Shown here one piece after another: positions 44,568 through 55,667 of a stretch of DNA of 64,000 nucleotides (the stretch's first letter is position 1; the number at the start of each line of letters is the position of its first letter). The DNA is from Pseudoips prasinana (Eukaryota; Arthropoda; Insecta; Lepidoptera; Nolidae). The stretch spans positions 5,776,001-5,840,000 of the forward strand of contig OX621241.1 in the NCBI GenBank assembly GCA_951640165.1, given 5' to 3'. The notes under the pieces were generated by a model. It searched no databases. It was not told the DNA's origin and was given only the letters and a program-made list of their open reading frames with translations. Both the position numbers and the translations under genes were made by a program.

Positions 44568-46795
44568 CTGTAAAAGAAAACGGTAATATTTTAGGCATTC
44601 CGATGGAGGTCAGCAGGACCTGCCTCGGAATAAAAATAAAAAAATAAAATAAAAAAGGTTTTTATTCACGTAGACTTTAAAAAAGCGCTTGTTAATAGTC
44701 AGAACATGTTTGTAGTAATATAATAATAATAATATCTAGGGACAATGTCACACAGACCATCCTAGCCCCAAACCTAACCAAAGCTTGTACTATGGGTACT
44801 AGGTGACGATATACATACTTATATAGATAGATAAATACTTAAATACATAGAAAACATCCATGACTCAGAAACAAATATTCGTGCTCATCACACAAATATT
44901 TGCACTTACCGGGATTCGAACCCAGGGCCACCAGCTTCGGAGGCAGGAGCACTACCAACTAGGTTACGGTGACCGTCTTATATATGTCTAATATATAGTT
45001 GTATACATTATTATTTCTAGTAACATAATAGTAGTATATAGAATACCACGGGCTCATTTGATCTACCGGAAGTCTCGTCACGATAATATTGTACATATAT
45101 GTTTTACTATAAAAAATTAAGGACATGCACAGTTTAGTTCTCAGTGAACAGGGCCTACTTATAATCATCAGGCCTAGCCCGTTGGTCTAGTGATTAGTGA
45201 CCCTGATTGCTAAACTAGAGGTCGTGGGTTCGATTCCCACCCAGGGGCTCTACCGGCTAAGTCTCCGAACATCGATTTCTTAAATGACGTTCAAATAAAT
45301 AGAGGTTAAGACTTAATCAATCGTTAAATCGGCTTCCATGAGCACATGTGACGTCACAAATGGCCCGGAATTGATTGTCATAGTTGAAGCCGATTTAACG
45401 ATTGATTAAGTCATTTATAACCTCTATTTATTTGAACGCCATTTGAGAAATCGATGTTCGGCGACTTAGCTGGTAGAGCCCCAGGACGAATCTTTGCGTA
45501 ATGATAATAAAAATGTTTTATTGTTTCTTTATTTGGATGTAATTTATCTATTATATGTATAAATATAATACGTAGAAGGTTAACAGAGTTCATGCTCAGT
45601 ATAAAAATGGACAGTACGGAAAGTACCAACAAACAGTCAAAACGGCACACTCACACAAACATGCGCATCGACAGACTGTTAAGCGGTTGACGCGGTGCTG
45701 TCAGTAGTGAGTGCCGCGTCAAAACGAGTGGTAGCGTTTAAGTTTATCTTTTATCTAAGTACTTAACATAAATAAATTTTTATTTATTTAAAAATCCACG
45801 CGCGTATGCGTTGTATACGGCTGTTTGAACTCGGCTCCATCAAAACGGGAGCTTTCGTATTTTAACCGTCCTGCTGATTTATAATACAAATATGTTTTAA
45901 TAAAAAATAATAATAGGTATCTAAAACATTAAAAGTTAAAACCCTATAGCTTCAATAGAGCGTAGGTAATTATTTCATCAACTATGCTTAGTTACCTTAC
46001 TGTCCATATTTATACTGTGGTTCATGGTAAGTGTCCGCCACCGGTGAGAAAATCCATGTATGTTTCAAGTGTAGTTATTATATAGAAACTAAGTAAATCC
46101 ATTTATGTCACAAGTGTAGTACTCTATAGAAGAAGAAGCTCGAAGAAGCTAGAAACCAGGTAGTCATGCCCTTACTCCACCAAATGGGGACGACGTGGTC
46201 TCCTTTTGTGAGGCAGTCATGCTCCAGAAGGAGGCCGCCGAGCGGGTTCGGGAACGAGCCGATCCCGCTCGTAGACGGAGGAGGCGTCGGGGCGGCGGCG
46301 GCAACCGGTAGCCCAACTCCCCTCGGGGCTGCGGTGGCAGTGTGAGAAGTGTCCTCTAATGCGGCCAAGTACAAGCAGCTCCGAAAAGACAGCGATCTGT
46401 TTGTGGCACAGACGCTGTGCCAGACTGGCAGGAGTCGGCAATAGGGGAGGGCAATCCCAAGCCCTCCCAGGGTGCGTGTCCCGACCATCTGGGACATGGC
46501 GCAAAAGAGGGGCACCGGAGCAGCATACCCGCGTTCCCGGGGCTTCTCCCAAGAGAAGTCCACGGCTGGTATGTTTAGTCGGTGCGAGTCCGACATACCC
46601 AACCGCAGACACTTTTTGCGGGTGGTATGCGTAGAAAAAAAAAAGGTAGTCATGCCCTTATTAACGGCTTGGTAGGGTAAAAATTAACTCACCGGACGCA
46701 ATGAAATAGGGGATAGGTCCGAGGCCGAGCCCGTAGACCAGGACGTAAGCCAGCACTGCCACAATGCACACGGAGGACATCCATGATACAGCGCC
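44399..46795 (-). CDS. Glut1: GLUT1-like facilitative sugar transporter, two internal exons
   Basis: Join of 46693-46795 and 44399-44567, splitting a Glu codon (G|AA) with GT-AG borders. Together they encode residues of the class I SLC2 pattern: Gly-Leu-Gly-Pro-Ile-Pro-Tyr-Phe-Ile at the end of helix 10, Pro-Arg-Pro-Ala, Trp-Gly-Gly-Asn-Phe and Gly-Pro-Tyr-Ser-Phe-Leu-Val-Phe in helices 11 and 12. The protein would be a plasma-membrane glucose carrier. Only about 90 residues are recovered; the upstream exons (helices 1-9) and C-terminal tail were not found. Similar motifs occur in other insect sugar transporters, but the order fits GLUT1 best. Confidence 0.85.
44643..45025 (-). repeat. LINE 3' tail interrupted by a SINE
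   Basis: The tail AAAAAAGGTTTTTATTCACG...AGTAATAT continues after the SINE (44720-44984) as AATATATAGTTGTATACATT, just as in the uninterrupted copy 4470-4715. Confidence 0.75.
44720..44984 (-). repeat. tRNA-derived SINE with (TTA)n tail
   Basis: Minus-strand head GTAACCTAGTTGGTAGTGCTC, box B GGGTTCGAATCCCGG. Inserted in a LINE tail; family of 29321-29582. Confidence 0.8.
45170..45500 (+). repeat. tRNA-derived SINE split by a MITE
   Basis: Head GCCCGTTGGTCTAGTGATTAG and box B GTGGGTTCGATTCCCACCC end at CCAGG. After the MITE (45244-45482) the SINE resumes with CCAGGACGAATCTTTG; CCAGG may be the target duplication. Confidence 0.65.
45244..45482. mobile_element. Palindromic MITE (GGCTCTACCGGCTAAGTC), copy 1
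   Basis: Long inverted ends of about 85-95 bp meet around a short centre: GTTCAAATAAATAGAGGTTA pairs with TAACCTCTATTTATTTGAAC. Second copy at 47732-47974. Confidence 0.8.
46159..46174 (+). repeat. 16-bp target-site duplication, left
   Basis: GGTAGTCATGCCCTTA, repeated exactly at 46645-46660. Confidence 0.9.
46175..46644 (+). mobile_element. 5'-truncated LINE 3' end with poly(A) and 16-bp target duplication
   Basis: 470 bp, GC-rich against AT-rich surroundings. It ends in a 10-12-A tail and is bounded by exact 16-bp direct repeats. The plus frame near its start encodes a LINE ORF2-like C terminus (Asn-Gly-Asp-Asp-Val, then an Arg-rich tail). It is antisense to Glut1. Large minus-strand ORFs here are shadows. 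Confidence 0.85.
46645..46660 (+). repeat. 16-bp target-site duplication, right
   Basis: Exact copy of 46159-46174, directly after the poly(A) tail. Confidence 0.9.
46693..46795 (-). CDS. Glut1: Glut1 exon covering helix 10
   Basis: Acceptor TGTTTCAG, 103 nt, donor GTGAGT. It opens in phase 0 with Gly-Ala-Val-Ser-Trp-Met and ends in phase 1. Confidence 0.82.
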
Positions 46796-46913
46796 CTGAA
46801 ACAATGCAGAATATCTTGTTACAACTCATCTATACTTCGAAAACAAGGCAAAGGCGCCCTAATGGTACGGTTGATGTCTTGAATCAATGCCCAGAATCAT
46901 ATAAAAGGGTTAC

Positions 46914-46917
<4 letters not shown>

Positions 46918-47009
<92 letters not shown>
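46918..47009. repeat. (AT)n microsatellite
   Basis: About 90 bp of uninterrupted AT. The Ile-Tyr ORF it creates is spurious. Confidence 0.97.
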
Positions 47010-47012
<3 letters not shown>

Positions 47013-47195
47013 CCAGCTGTGGCCCACGGTTTTACCCGCGTCAAACTTTATAAATCATAACCTATGTGTTACTCGGATAAATAAGCTATATTACTATAAA
47101 GTTTCATCAAAATCCTTTCTATAGTTTTTGCGTGAAAGAGTAACAAACATCCATACATTCATCCATACTCTCAAACTTTCCGTACAATATCACGA
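47013..47195 (-). mobile_element. Helitron-like fragment beside the (AT)n run
   Basis: Minus-strand end GGCCACAGCTGG (CTRR) with GCGGGTAAAACCGTGG upstream. A similar diverged copy is at 57722-57895. Confidence 0.5.
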
Positions 47196-47264
47196 TAAGA
47201 TTTCGATTCAGATTTAGTATGACGTACCAAAAACAAATTGTTCGTATTTCACGAACTAATTATC

Positions 47265-47480
47265 CTCATCATATCAGCTGAAAGACGTCCACTGCTAGAC
47301 AAAGGCATTCCCCAAAGATCTCAACAATTGCGCTATCCGCATTCAGCGGTTACCAGCGACCCGCACAAGATCATCGATCCATTTTGTAGGGGACCTGCCC
47401 ACGGGGCGTCTTCCGGGTCATGGTCGCCACTCTATAACTATGTGACCCGCCCACTTCCCGCCTTAGTTCCCGCAAATTTT
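47265..47480 (-). repeat. Interspersed repeat of the 25125-25330 family
   Basis: TCATATCAGCTGAAAGACGT at the left and CACGGGGCGTCTTCCGGG; reversed relative to 25125-25330. Confidence 0.55.
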
Positions 47481-47731
47481 CGACACTCGCCTATCAAAAC
47501 CTAAAGGGTACTTCTCGTGAAATCAGAATCTTTAAATTAAATTTAAATTTCGAAAACCGTAAGTTTTTAAGATATTGAATTGAAATTCATAACAAATACT
47601 CAGGTTTTGTAATACCTTTAAGCTGTAACAAAATCCAACTTCTATGTTATATACCTACAGGTTGCGGACCTTCCGTCTGATCCAAAGATAGGGAGTCCGA
47701 CCTCGCCCAAGACAAATATTTGTGTCGGTCT

Positions 47732-47974
47732 GGTGCTCTACCGGCTAAGTCGCCGAACATTGATTTCTTAAATGGCGTTCAAATAAATAAAGGTTAAAAA
47801 TGACTTAATCTATCTTTAAATCGGCTTCAACGTTGACAACCGATTCCGGACCAGTTATGACGTCACATGTGCTCATGGAAGAAGATTTAACTATTGATTA
47901 AGCCATGTTTGACCTTAATTTATTTGAACGCCATTTAAGAATTCGATGTTCGGCGATTTAGCCGGTAGAGCCCC
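47732..47974. mobile_element. Palindromic MITE, copy 2
   Basis: Same inverted ends as 45244-45482 (GCTCTACCGGCTAAGTCGCC and GGCGATTTAGCCGGTAGAGC), with more divergence. Confidence 0.75.
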
Positions 47975-48135
47975 TGGGTGTATTTTATGTATATATTTAC
48001 AAAAACAATATTTAAATATTTCCATCAGTCATCTAGTATCCATAGTACAAGCTTTATTTAGTTCGGAATAACGCTGTGTGATATAAGCCCGGATAATATT
48101 CATTAAATCTCCAAAAACCGTATTAATTGTAGGTA

Positions 48136-48270
48136 CAGACGCCAGCACATCAAGCTTCCCCAATCTATCAAATTTACCCAATTGAAAGTGAACCTTATGC
48201 TTTTGTAATAAAAGTGAAAATCTATAAAAGAAATTTGACAGATTAGGGTAGCTGGATGTGCTGGCGTATG
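48136..48270 (+). mobile_element. TA-flanked MITE, copy 5
   Basis: CAGACGCCAGC...GCTGGCGTATG, with TA on both sides, followed directly by copy 6. Confidence 0.8.
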
Positions 48271-48272
48271 TA

Positions 48273-48430
48273 CAGACGCCAGCTCATCCAGCTATCCCAA
48301 ACTGTCAAATTTCTTTTATAGATTTTCAACTTTATCACAAAAGCATAAAGTTCACTTTCAATTTCAATTTGACAGATTGGGATAGCTGGATGTGCTCGCC
48401 AGCACATCCAGCTATCCCAATCTGTCTGTA
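48273..48430 (+). mobile_element. TA-flanked MITE, copy 6 plus partial seventh
   Basis: Begins right after the shared TA of copy 5. The right end is rearranged (GCTCGCCAGCACATCC, then a partial extra arm), so it is a nested or recombined pair. Confidence 0.7.
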
Positions 48431-48609
48431 CATTACAAAAAAATGCTAGAAATATTTCCGGAAAGGATGATTACAACTACGATTAACACACATAAAGTTT
48501 GTACGGAACCCTCGTGTACCCCGGTGCGAGTTTCATAATTAACTTGACCAGTGTTTCATTCGTAGATATATTGAAACCGTGGTCACGTCTTTATATGCTG
48601 TTATATGTA

Positions 48610-48744
48610 CAGACGCCAGCACATCAAGCTGCCCCAATCTGTCCGATTTCCCCAATTGAAAGTGAACCTTATGCTTATGTTGTAAAGTTGAAAATTTGTA
48701 AAAGAAATCTGTCAGATTGGAATAGCTGGATGTGCAGGCGTCTG
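48610..48744 (+). mobile_element. TA-flanked MITE, another full copy
   Basis: CAGACGCCAGCACATCAAGC to GGCGTCTG with TA at both ends. ORFs over it are palindromic shadows. Confidence 0.8.
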
Positions 48745-49379
48745 TACATACGTATGCATATGGTACAGGGTCCTTGATCAATGGTAGTTAATGGTCGTAA
48801 GCCTTATCAGGAGGTCGTGTTGCATCTGTTCGATTCATAATTCTTTATAAAATCAAAGTACATCCTGCCACCATGTCAACGTGAGTTTAATTTCTATTGT
48901 TCTATTATCATCTATTGCATGATTTCTCGCGATATTTCAGTTTCTTGTGAAATGATTTTGATTAATCATTTGGGTAAGGAATGCTTTCGACACGAATCCA
49001 TTGGGAATCGGTTGTTCGGGCATGAGTCATTTAAGTATTTAAATATGAAGGAATTACCGCAAGTGCTAATTGTAGTGTTTAATATATTATAGTGTGGTGG
49101 TAAATAAAACGATCAGTGTACAGTTAATTTTTATCGAATTTGGACGTTTTTGATTTTAACAATGAACCTTGGAGTGTTTCACTGCTACATCAAACAATAC
49201 AGCAAGGTAGGGCTCCAGCCGTATATCAAAATAAAACTACAAATATTATGTCATTCCCTTAAGGCGAGGGCGACAGATATCACAACCCTATCTGGCCCGT
49301 TGGGCCATATAAGTCTTCCCGAGGGAATATATATCAGAGAGCGGGCAATAGCGTCTCTCTTTGTAAAATGAACACCATA

Positions 49380-49640
49380 CTGCGATCTCTAAACCGTCTG
49401 CTAATCGCTAAAGCGACGGCAATCATGGTATGCCCCCAAAATGATGTACCCCTATTCGACTGCCATGTGGTTCGGGGCCACCCCATACCATCCCATGAGT
49501 GTCGTAAAAGGCGTCTAAGGGATACTCCAGGTAGTAGGGTATTAGCGCCAACTGTGTACTTGCTACTACCTAACTGCGGTCGCCAACTCACATGCCACCT
49601 TTGGGGAAGACGTATGTATGTCCAGCAGTGGACGATAAAT
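49380..49640 (+). repeat. RTE/LINE 3'-end-like repeat
   Basis: TGAGTGTCGTAAAAGGCGTC and GTCCAGCAGTGGACGATAAA; family of 16550-16815. Confidence 0.55.
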
Positions 49641-50399
49641 GATATGACTCGACGGCCTTAGGGATGGATTATAAATTGGACCGATCGAGTTGAGATGAGA
49701 TCGAGTTTGCCAGCTTTTACTTTCACGACTAACATTATATGCAGCCGGATGCAATCGCTTTCCGAAATACACATTTAGAACGAATGGGGAGTGTTATGGT
49801 TTAAATTTAGAATACCTCGATTCTAGACTATCCAAATTCTCAATTCCATTGAATTCCACAATGTATACGTATACAATTTAATTTTATGTAAGAAATAGCT
49901 GCACGTAGTACTTGCCACGTCATGCACTGCACGGTTGGTAAAAAATACTAGCGATTCCACCCAAATGTAATATTTTTATGGAATAAATGAATTCGATTTT
50001 TTTTATATATATAAAAGTTGGTAGGCATAATAAGGTAGGTATAAATTGTAGACCCTGTAAGGTAAAACCCAGATTTAGTAGAGTAGGAAGAGTGCATTTT
50101 AAATGATGGTTAATTATTTAGCTACACAGCCACCCATCCAATAAATTGCTGATATCATAGTAATACATTACATTATCAGGAATTCACTAGGCCAGCAACT
50201 AACCTAAGCTGTAATCTTATCTATAAGTGCAAGTCAAACACAATCCGTCAAAGTTTTACAATGCATATATTTAATTGCATATGTCAACGATGAACTGTCA
50301 ATATCAAACAACGAAAACAAAACACACAAGCTTCACCTTTAATATTTAATTTTATTATAATAACTAGCTGTTGTGTGGGCGTGTTATGCTGTGTGGTGA

Positions 50400-50612
50400 C
50401 GGCATAGATTATCATCACCCCATCTCATCCCGTAGGGGGCGTAGAAATCGACCGAGGGAATACCTACCAGAGGCAGCAGCGTTTTTCTGTGAACTATGAC
50501 CATCAAACTGCGATCGCCAACGCGTCTGCGAAGCGTGGTGATTATAGCATATCCCCCATTCTTTGGGGAGGCTTTAGTCCAGCAGTGGACGCACTTAGAC
50601 TGACATGATGAA
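50400..50612 (+). repeat. RTE/LINE 3'-end-like repeat
   Basis: CATCTCATCCCGTAGGGGGC, GCGAAGCGTGGTGATTATAG, GTCCAGCAGTGGACGCACTT, ending CATGATGA. It is followed by a short Helitron-type end at 50613-50650. Confidence 0.6.
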
Positions 50613-51098
50613 CTAGCTGTTACCGCAGGTTTACCCGCGTTAACCTTTAAATGATATGATTGATGATTTGCCGAACGGCCATTGGACTGATAAGCCACAA
50701 AAGTCGATGCAATATTAACCAAATATAGCATATAAAACCAAATATACCAAATACAGCAGCGCTGCAACAATCATCTACCAAGATGTGGCCAATATGATGA
50801 TGCGTTATTAGGGGTTCTCTGCCTTTTCCTGCTTTCTGTATAAGCTATATCAACGGTCAGGCGACGAGAGTCACGTTCTGCTTATAAATTAATCTTGATA
50901 CTTTATTAGTAACTATGTTTCTTTACATTTCTTAAAGGCCGCGATTGTGAAATTTGTCTTGGTGTTTTGAAACTTAAATTTAGAGGATGGAATTCTCTGC
51001 GGGATATTTTATCGCTTACAGGCTTTTGATGTGGCGTTTTTGATATGGTTATATGAGTTGGTAAATATTTCCGATTGCTTTTGCGTCTAGCGTAGTGG

Positions 51099-51629
51099 AT
51101 GGAGTTGAATGACAGGGACCAGCAGCTGCTAATAAATGATGTGGATACTACAAACGTCCCCGAATCCAAGGGTGAAAATCCCTTGCATATTGTTTCGCTC
51201 ATTAGCCAAAAACTTGGGATTAGTCTCGATGAACGTGACGTTGTATCAGCCGAGCGTGTTGGATCCAGCCTGCGTAACCGCGGAGCACCGGGAGAAGATG
51301 GAGCGGAGGGCGGACGTCCTAGGCAACTGGTGGATCGCCTGACTCGTAGCGCGGTTCAGGACTTATTTCTGGAAAATATGCGAACGAGACGTGGCGCCAA
51401 CACAGCCAATTTTGGTATCGCTAATGAGTCGCGTCCGGTCTATATTAACGAACGTTTAACAAGGGCTAATAGGCAATTGTTATTTAAAGCACTTGAGGTA
51501 AAGAAACGTCTAAACTGGAAGTTCGTATGGACTCAGCAGGACGTCGGGAAAGCCATGTACTCTATCCGTTCAGAACTCGATCTCAAGCGTGTTTTTGGCA
51601 AAGGGCCAATTAGTGCCGAGGCGGTCTAG
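51099..51629 (+). pseudogene. LINE ORF1 fragment
   Basis: 176 residues with the ORF1 motifs Ile-Ser-Leu-Asp-Glu-Arg-Asp-Val, Arg-Pro-Val-Tyr-Ile-Asn-Glu-x-Leu-Thr and Lys-Phe-Val-Trp. The ORF1 N-terminal domain is not in frame, so this is only part of a protein. Confidence 0.7.
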
Positions 51630-52227
51630 CTCCCATTCCCGTAAAATCTCTCAGCTGGCTATTGCTAGTCTTATTCTCCTTGTAGACAAATGTATTTTAT
51701 TAATTATTATTATTGTTGTTTTGGAAATTCACAACTTTGTACAATATCGAACCTACTATATAAAAAATATTTTTGTTCCATATTGTAGTACCTACATTCG
51801 TGTGTTGTAGTAAGGTGCGTTTTATATTATGAATTTTAATTTTGCATATAATTTTGTTAAAGTATATCCTATATTTTATTCTAGCAATTTTCTTGTGTAC
51901 TTTATTGTTTGGTGTGTATTATTATCTTTAATAGTATCATGGCCCGGTGTTACACACAGGGATATCCGCAGACTCTATTTAATTGAAACTGTCATATTCA
52001 ATATAATATATTTACACATAAATGTAACATATTTGTATTGCGCGTGTCGTTGCTCCTCCAATCCTCTATTACATAATATATTATACATACATGATACTCA
52101 CACAGTATATTGCCTATACTATTTTATTCTTGTCTTCAAAGTACTTAACACATTTTATTCATAACTGCCTTAAACTTATTCACAACTATATGAACTTAAA
52201 ATGAATCATAATAAGTTATTTAAGGTT

Positions 52228-54465
52228 GGGCTTTTCAACGCGGGTTCACTTGGAACAAGGCATGAGTAATTCATTGTGGCCATGGAAGGATTAGGTGTGG
52301 ACATTATGGCGATAAATGAGACTTGGCTCAAGAAGGGAGGTGAAGGATGTGCACCTTCAGTCCCCAACTTCAGGCTCAGACATCTACCTCGACCACCACA
52401 CATAAAGCGCGGCCGCGGTGGCGGCATAAGTTTCTATATCCGCAAAGGATTAAGAGTTACTACTACCCCGCATCCACCAGCGCCCTCTGTGGGACAGATG
52501 TGGCTCAGGTTGAAAATAAACTCCAATTCATTAATAATAGGAACTGCGTATAGGCCACCACATTTAGATGTGAATGTTTTATTTGATGCTATCACTGATT
52601 CTATCACTACTTTCTCTGGTGTTGATAAAATTATTTTGATGGGGGATTTTAATATAAATTGGCTCAATCATTCTGAGAACAAAACCAAACTACTTGACTG
52701 TTTCCTGCGGAGTTCGAGTCTAGTCAATATTGTATCTAAACCAACTCATTTTACAGACCACAGTGAGACATTGATAGACCTGATCTGTACTGATGCCCAA
52801 GCACGTGAAATCACAGTAACGCACATACCAGAGCTTGGTCAACATGCCATTGTTTCGGCTGTATTTAATTTTAAGATAGAAAGACCTCCTCCCCACTGGA
52901 TCACCTTCCGGCCACTGGGTGATATTGTCCATGAAATCTTCCTACAGGATCTGGGCAAAATGGATTGGTACTCTATTATCAAATTAGATGATATTAATAA
53001 TATGGTAGAAACATTTAATAAATATATAACTACTCTTTTAGACTTGCATTCTCCTATAAAGAAAATATTAATAAAAGAACGATGCCTTCCATGGATAACA
53101 GATACAATCAGGGAAATGATGCATACACGTGACAGGTATTAAAATAGGTCTAGATTAACTAAGTCTGTTGTCCATATTGACTTCTATAAGCATTTAAAAT
53201 ATGAATTCAGAGCTGCATTATATTAATAAAAATATTGAACAACCTAAAATGCTATGGAAAAATTTAAAAATTCACTCAGTTAAAAAAAATACTCATCACC
53301 CAGATTTACCTAAAAACTGCAGTAATCCTGATATCTTGAATAAATACTTTTTGGAGGTATATTGCCCAGATAATATTTCAATATCCCAGTTGAATTTCTA
53401 TGAGCATAACAGATTTGGTAATAGTTAATTTCATCATGGGCCTGTAATTGAGAATGAGGTACTAAAAATCATAAATAAATTAAAATCAAATGCCATGGGA
53501 GTGGATGACATATCTCTGGCGATGGTTCTGTTGACTTTACCTTATACGCTTACCTCAATTACCAGTATTATAAATAAGTCATTGTTAACATCAAAATTTC
53601 CAGATCTATGGAAGATAGCAATGGTAAAACCTATAGCCAAAAATTCCAGTCCCACTGGGCCAGGTGACCTACGTCCAATATCCTTATTACCCTGCTTGTC
53701 TAAAATCTTAGAGCGGGTGGTGTGTGACCAGTTAACTAAGTATCTCGAGCAGTTTAATATATTACCTACACAGCAGTAAGGATTCCGAAGGGGTTATAGT
53801 ACCTCCTCGGCCTTGATTGATGTTGTGGATAATCTGCTTGAGGCTAGAGACCAGGGCAAAGGGTCCATACTAAACTTACTTGATTTTTCTCGTGCGTTTG
53901 ACTCTATTAATGTCTCACTTTTGCTATCTAAACTTGCATACTACGGTTGCACTGCGGAAACAGTCAAGTGGTTCAGTTATAGGTATCAGTTTGTTCGGGT
54001 AATAAATGATCGGAGTGGTAACGAAGCCTCTTCCTCTTACTCTCGTGTGACAAGAGAAGTTCCGCAGGGATCTATACTGGGGCCAATACTTTTCATCTTC
54101 TATCATCATCTACAGTACAGATATCACCACTGTCATAAAACACTGTAAATATCATCTCTATGCTGATGACCCCCAGCTTTTCATTTCCTTTCATCAATCT
54201 GATTGTGAGATTGCTGTAAAAAATATAAATGATGATTTAGAGAGTGTTGCAAACTGGGCTTCTCAGAACTCATTAGTGCTAAATCCTAGTAAATCCAAAC
54301 ATATACTAATGGGTTCTAGAAATATCATCAAGCAGGTTGAACAGAAACCCCCTATCGTTAAAATAGGAGACTGTTTGATAGAGCGGGTAATGGAGGCACG
54401 AAACCTAGGGGTTGTTTTTGATGGTCAGTTACAATTATTGCTTCCGGTCTTTTTCTAATTCAACT
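52228..54465 (+). pseudogene. LINE ORF2: endonuclease and reverse transcriptase, broken
   Basis: From the ATG at 52276 (288 residues) the endonuclease keeps Glu-Thr-Trp-Leu (Glu 15), Gly-Asp-Phe-Asn (123-126), and Thr-Ala-Tyr-Arg-Pro-Pro, but its last catalytic motif reads Gly-Gln-His in place of Ser-Asp-His. A stop at about 52267 cuts its N terminus. Further stops lie at 53140-53142, 53426-53428 and 53777-53779, with frame changes near 53195 and 54095. The reverse transcriptase keeps Phe-Asp-Ser-Ile and Tyr-Ala-Asp-Asp (near 54157). It cannot code for a working protein. Confidence 0.8.
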
Positions 54466-54949
54466 GCCAGGATCATTTAAATATCACAAAACCCGTGACC
54501 ATGATCTTTTCCTTATTAAACTGCCCGCATTCACATTCATATTTATCGTAATGTTTTTATACTCTGACAGTTGTGATAGGTAAACACAGCAATGACGAAA
54601 TACTAGTTGTCTATGTTCTCTTTGATGACATTTAAAGTTGGGAGTCGCCACCAAACTCTACTACTGGTACGCACGATACGCATGATAATTTTGTAATATA
54701 ATTGAAAGTAGTTTTTTAAGCGCTACCGGAAAATCAGCGTTACAGTAATAGGTAACTATTATTTACTGTAACATTTGCTGAGGTAGACGCCTTTCCTAGC
54801 TAGTACTTATAATGTTGCATGCTTCATAAGTATTATGTTAACTAAATGCAATTAGTTATATCGTCTTAGATGTAAACTAAGTTAAGGATTATCTGTGCTT
54901 GTTGGGAATAAACCTTTTTTATTTTATTTTTTTATTTACTTGGAAGGAT

Positions 54950-55085
54950 ATGCCATAACGCCACGCTTGGCAGACGGATTGGCGATCGCGGTATGATAGT
55001 CATAGTACACAGAGACACGCTGTTGCCCGTTCTCCGATAGACGCACTTCTACGTCCCCCACGGGATGAGATGGGGTCGCGATGTT
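54950..55085 (-). repeat. RTE/LINE 3'-end-like repeat, reversed
   Basis: CCATAACGCCACGCTTGGCA and CCCCACGGGATGAGATGGGG, complement of the 50400-50612 family. Confidence 0.55.
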
Positions 55086-55313
55086 CTATATCAAACCAAT
55101 AAACCAAATCGATCACGCATAAATGGCTGTCTTCGTACTTGAATACTAAAAAAACGAAATCGACGAGTTTGTGGATTCAAGATGCTTTTCATTAACATAC
55201 TTATATGCGTCGATGACGAGTTACTCCCGGTAGTATATAAGTAGACTATACTGCCGTGCTGTGTATAAAACGATCTAATTAAGGATGATAGATAAGACAT
55301 CAGAAATTAAACA

Positions 55314-55632
55314 TCTATACATATAATAAAAGCGTAGGAAAGTCAAACCTATACATTGAATATATATATATATATAATATTTAAAAGGATACTTCTGGCG
55401 TGATCTGCAATCGATATCGAAGCCAAAAATATAGTTATAAGAATTTTTGTCTGTTTGTCTGTATGTATGTCCGGGCTAAACTCAAAAAGTTCTGCATGGG
55501 TTTACTTCAAATTTTGCATGACCTAAGAGGTCGGGTCAACATATAGGTTACATATTATTACACTATCGCCTACGGGGGAAGAGTTGTGATAATATAAAAT
55601 TTAACGCGTGTAAAATCGCGGACCAAAGCTAG
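55314..55632 (+). mobile_element. Helitron-like element
   Basis: Starts TCTATACATATAATAAAAGC and ends AAAGCTAG before T. The GC-rich hairpin is weakened (AACGCGTGTAAAATCGCG). Confidence 0.65.
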
Positions 55633-55667
55633 TATTTTATAAACACCAAAGAAAAATCACAACCCAA

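Larger units (their letters stand above)
44568..46692 (-). other. Glut1 intron, repeat-rich
   Basis: Holds a LINE tail with a SINE inside it (44643-45025), a SINE with a palindromic MITE inside it (45170-45500), and a retroposed LINE 3' end (46175-46644). Confidence 0.75.
50920..54470 (+). mobile_element. Degenerate CR1/Jockey-type LINE with ORF1 and ORF2
   Basis: ORF1 C-terminal part at 51099-51629, about 600 bp of AT-rich sequence, then the ORF2 endonuclease and reverse-transcriptase parts from about 52228 to 54465 with several stops and at least two frameshifts. A long 5'-region but no clear start. The element is dead. Confidence 0.8.

Noticed and set aside
46108..46653. Two overlapping minus-strand ORFs of 181 and 131 codons
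   Set aside because: They lie antisense to the retroposed LINE end and arise from its high GC content.
46783..47010. ORF ending in an Ile-Tyr run
   Set aside because: Translation of the (AT)n microsatellite.
48499..48781. ORFs on both strands near 48.6 kb
   Set aside because: They translate the two arms of a palindromic MITE.
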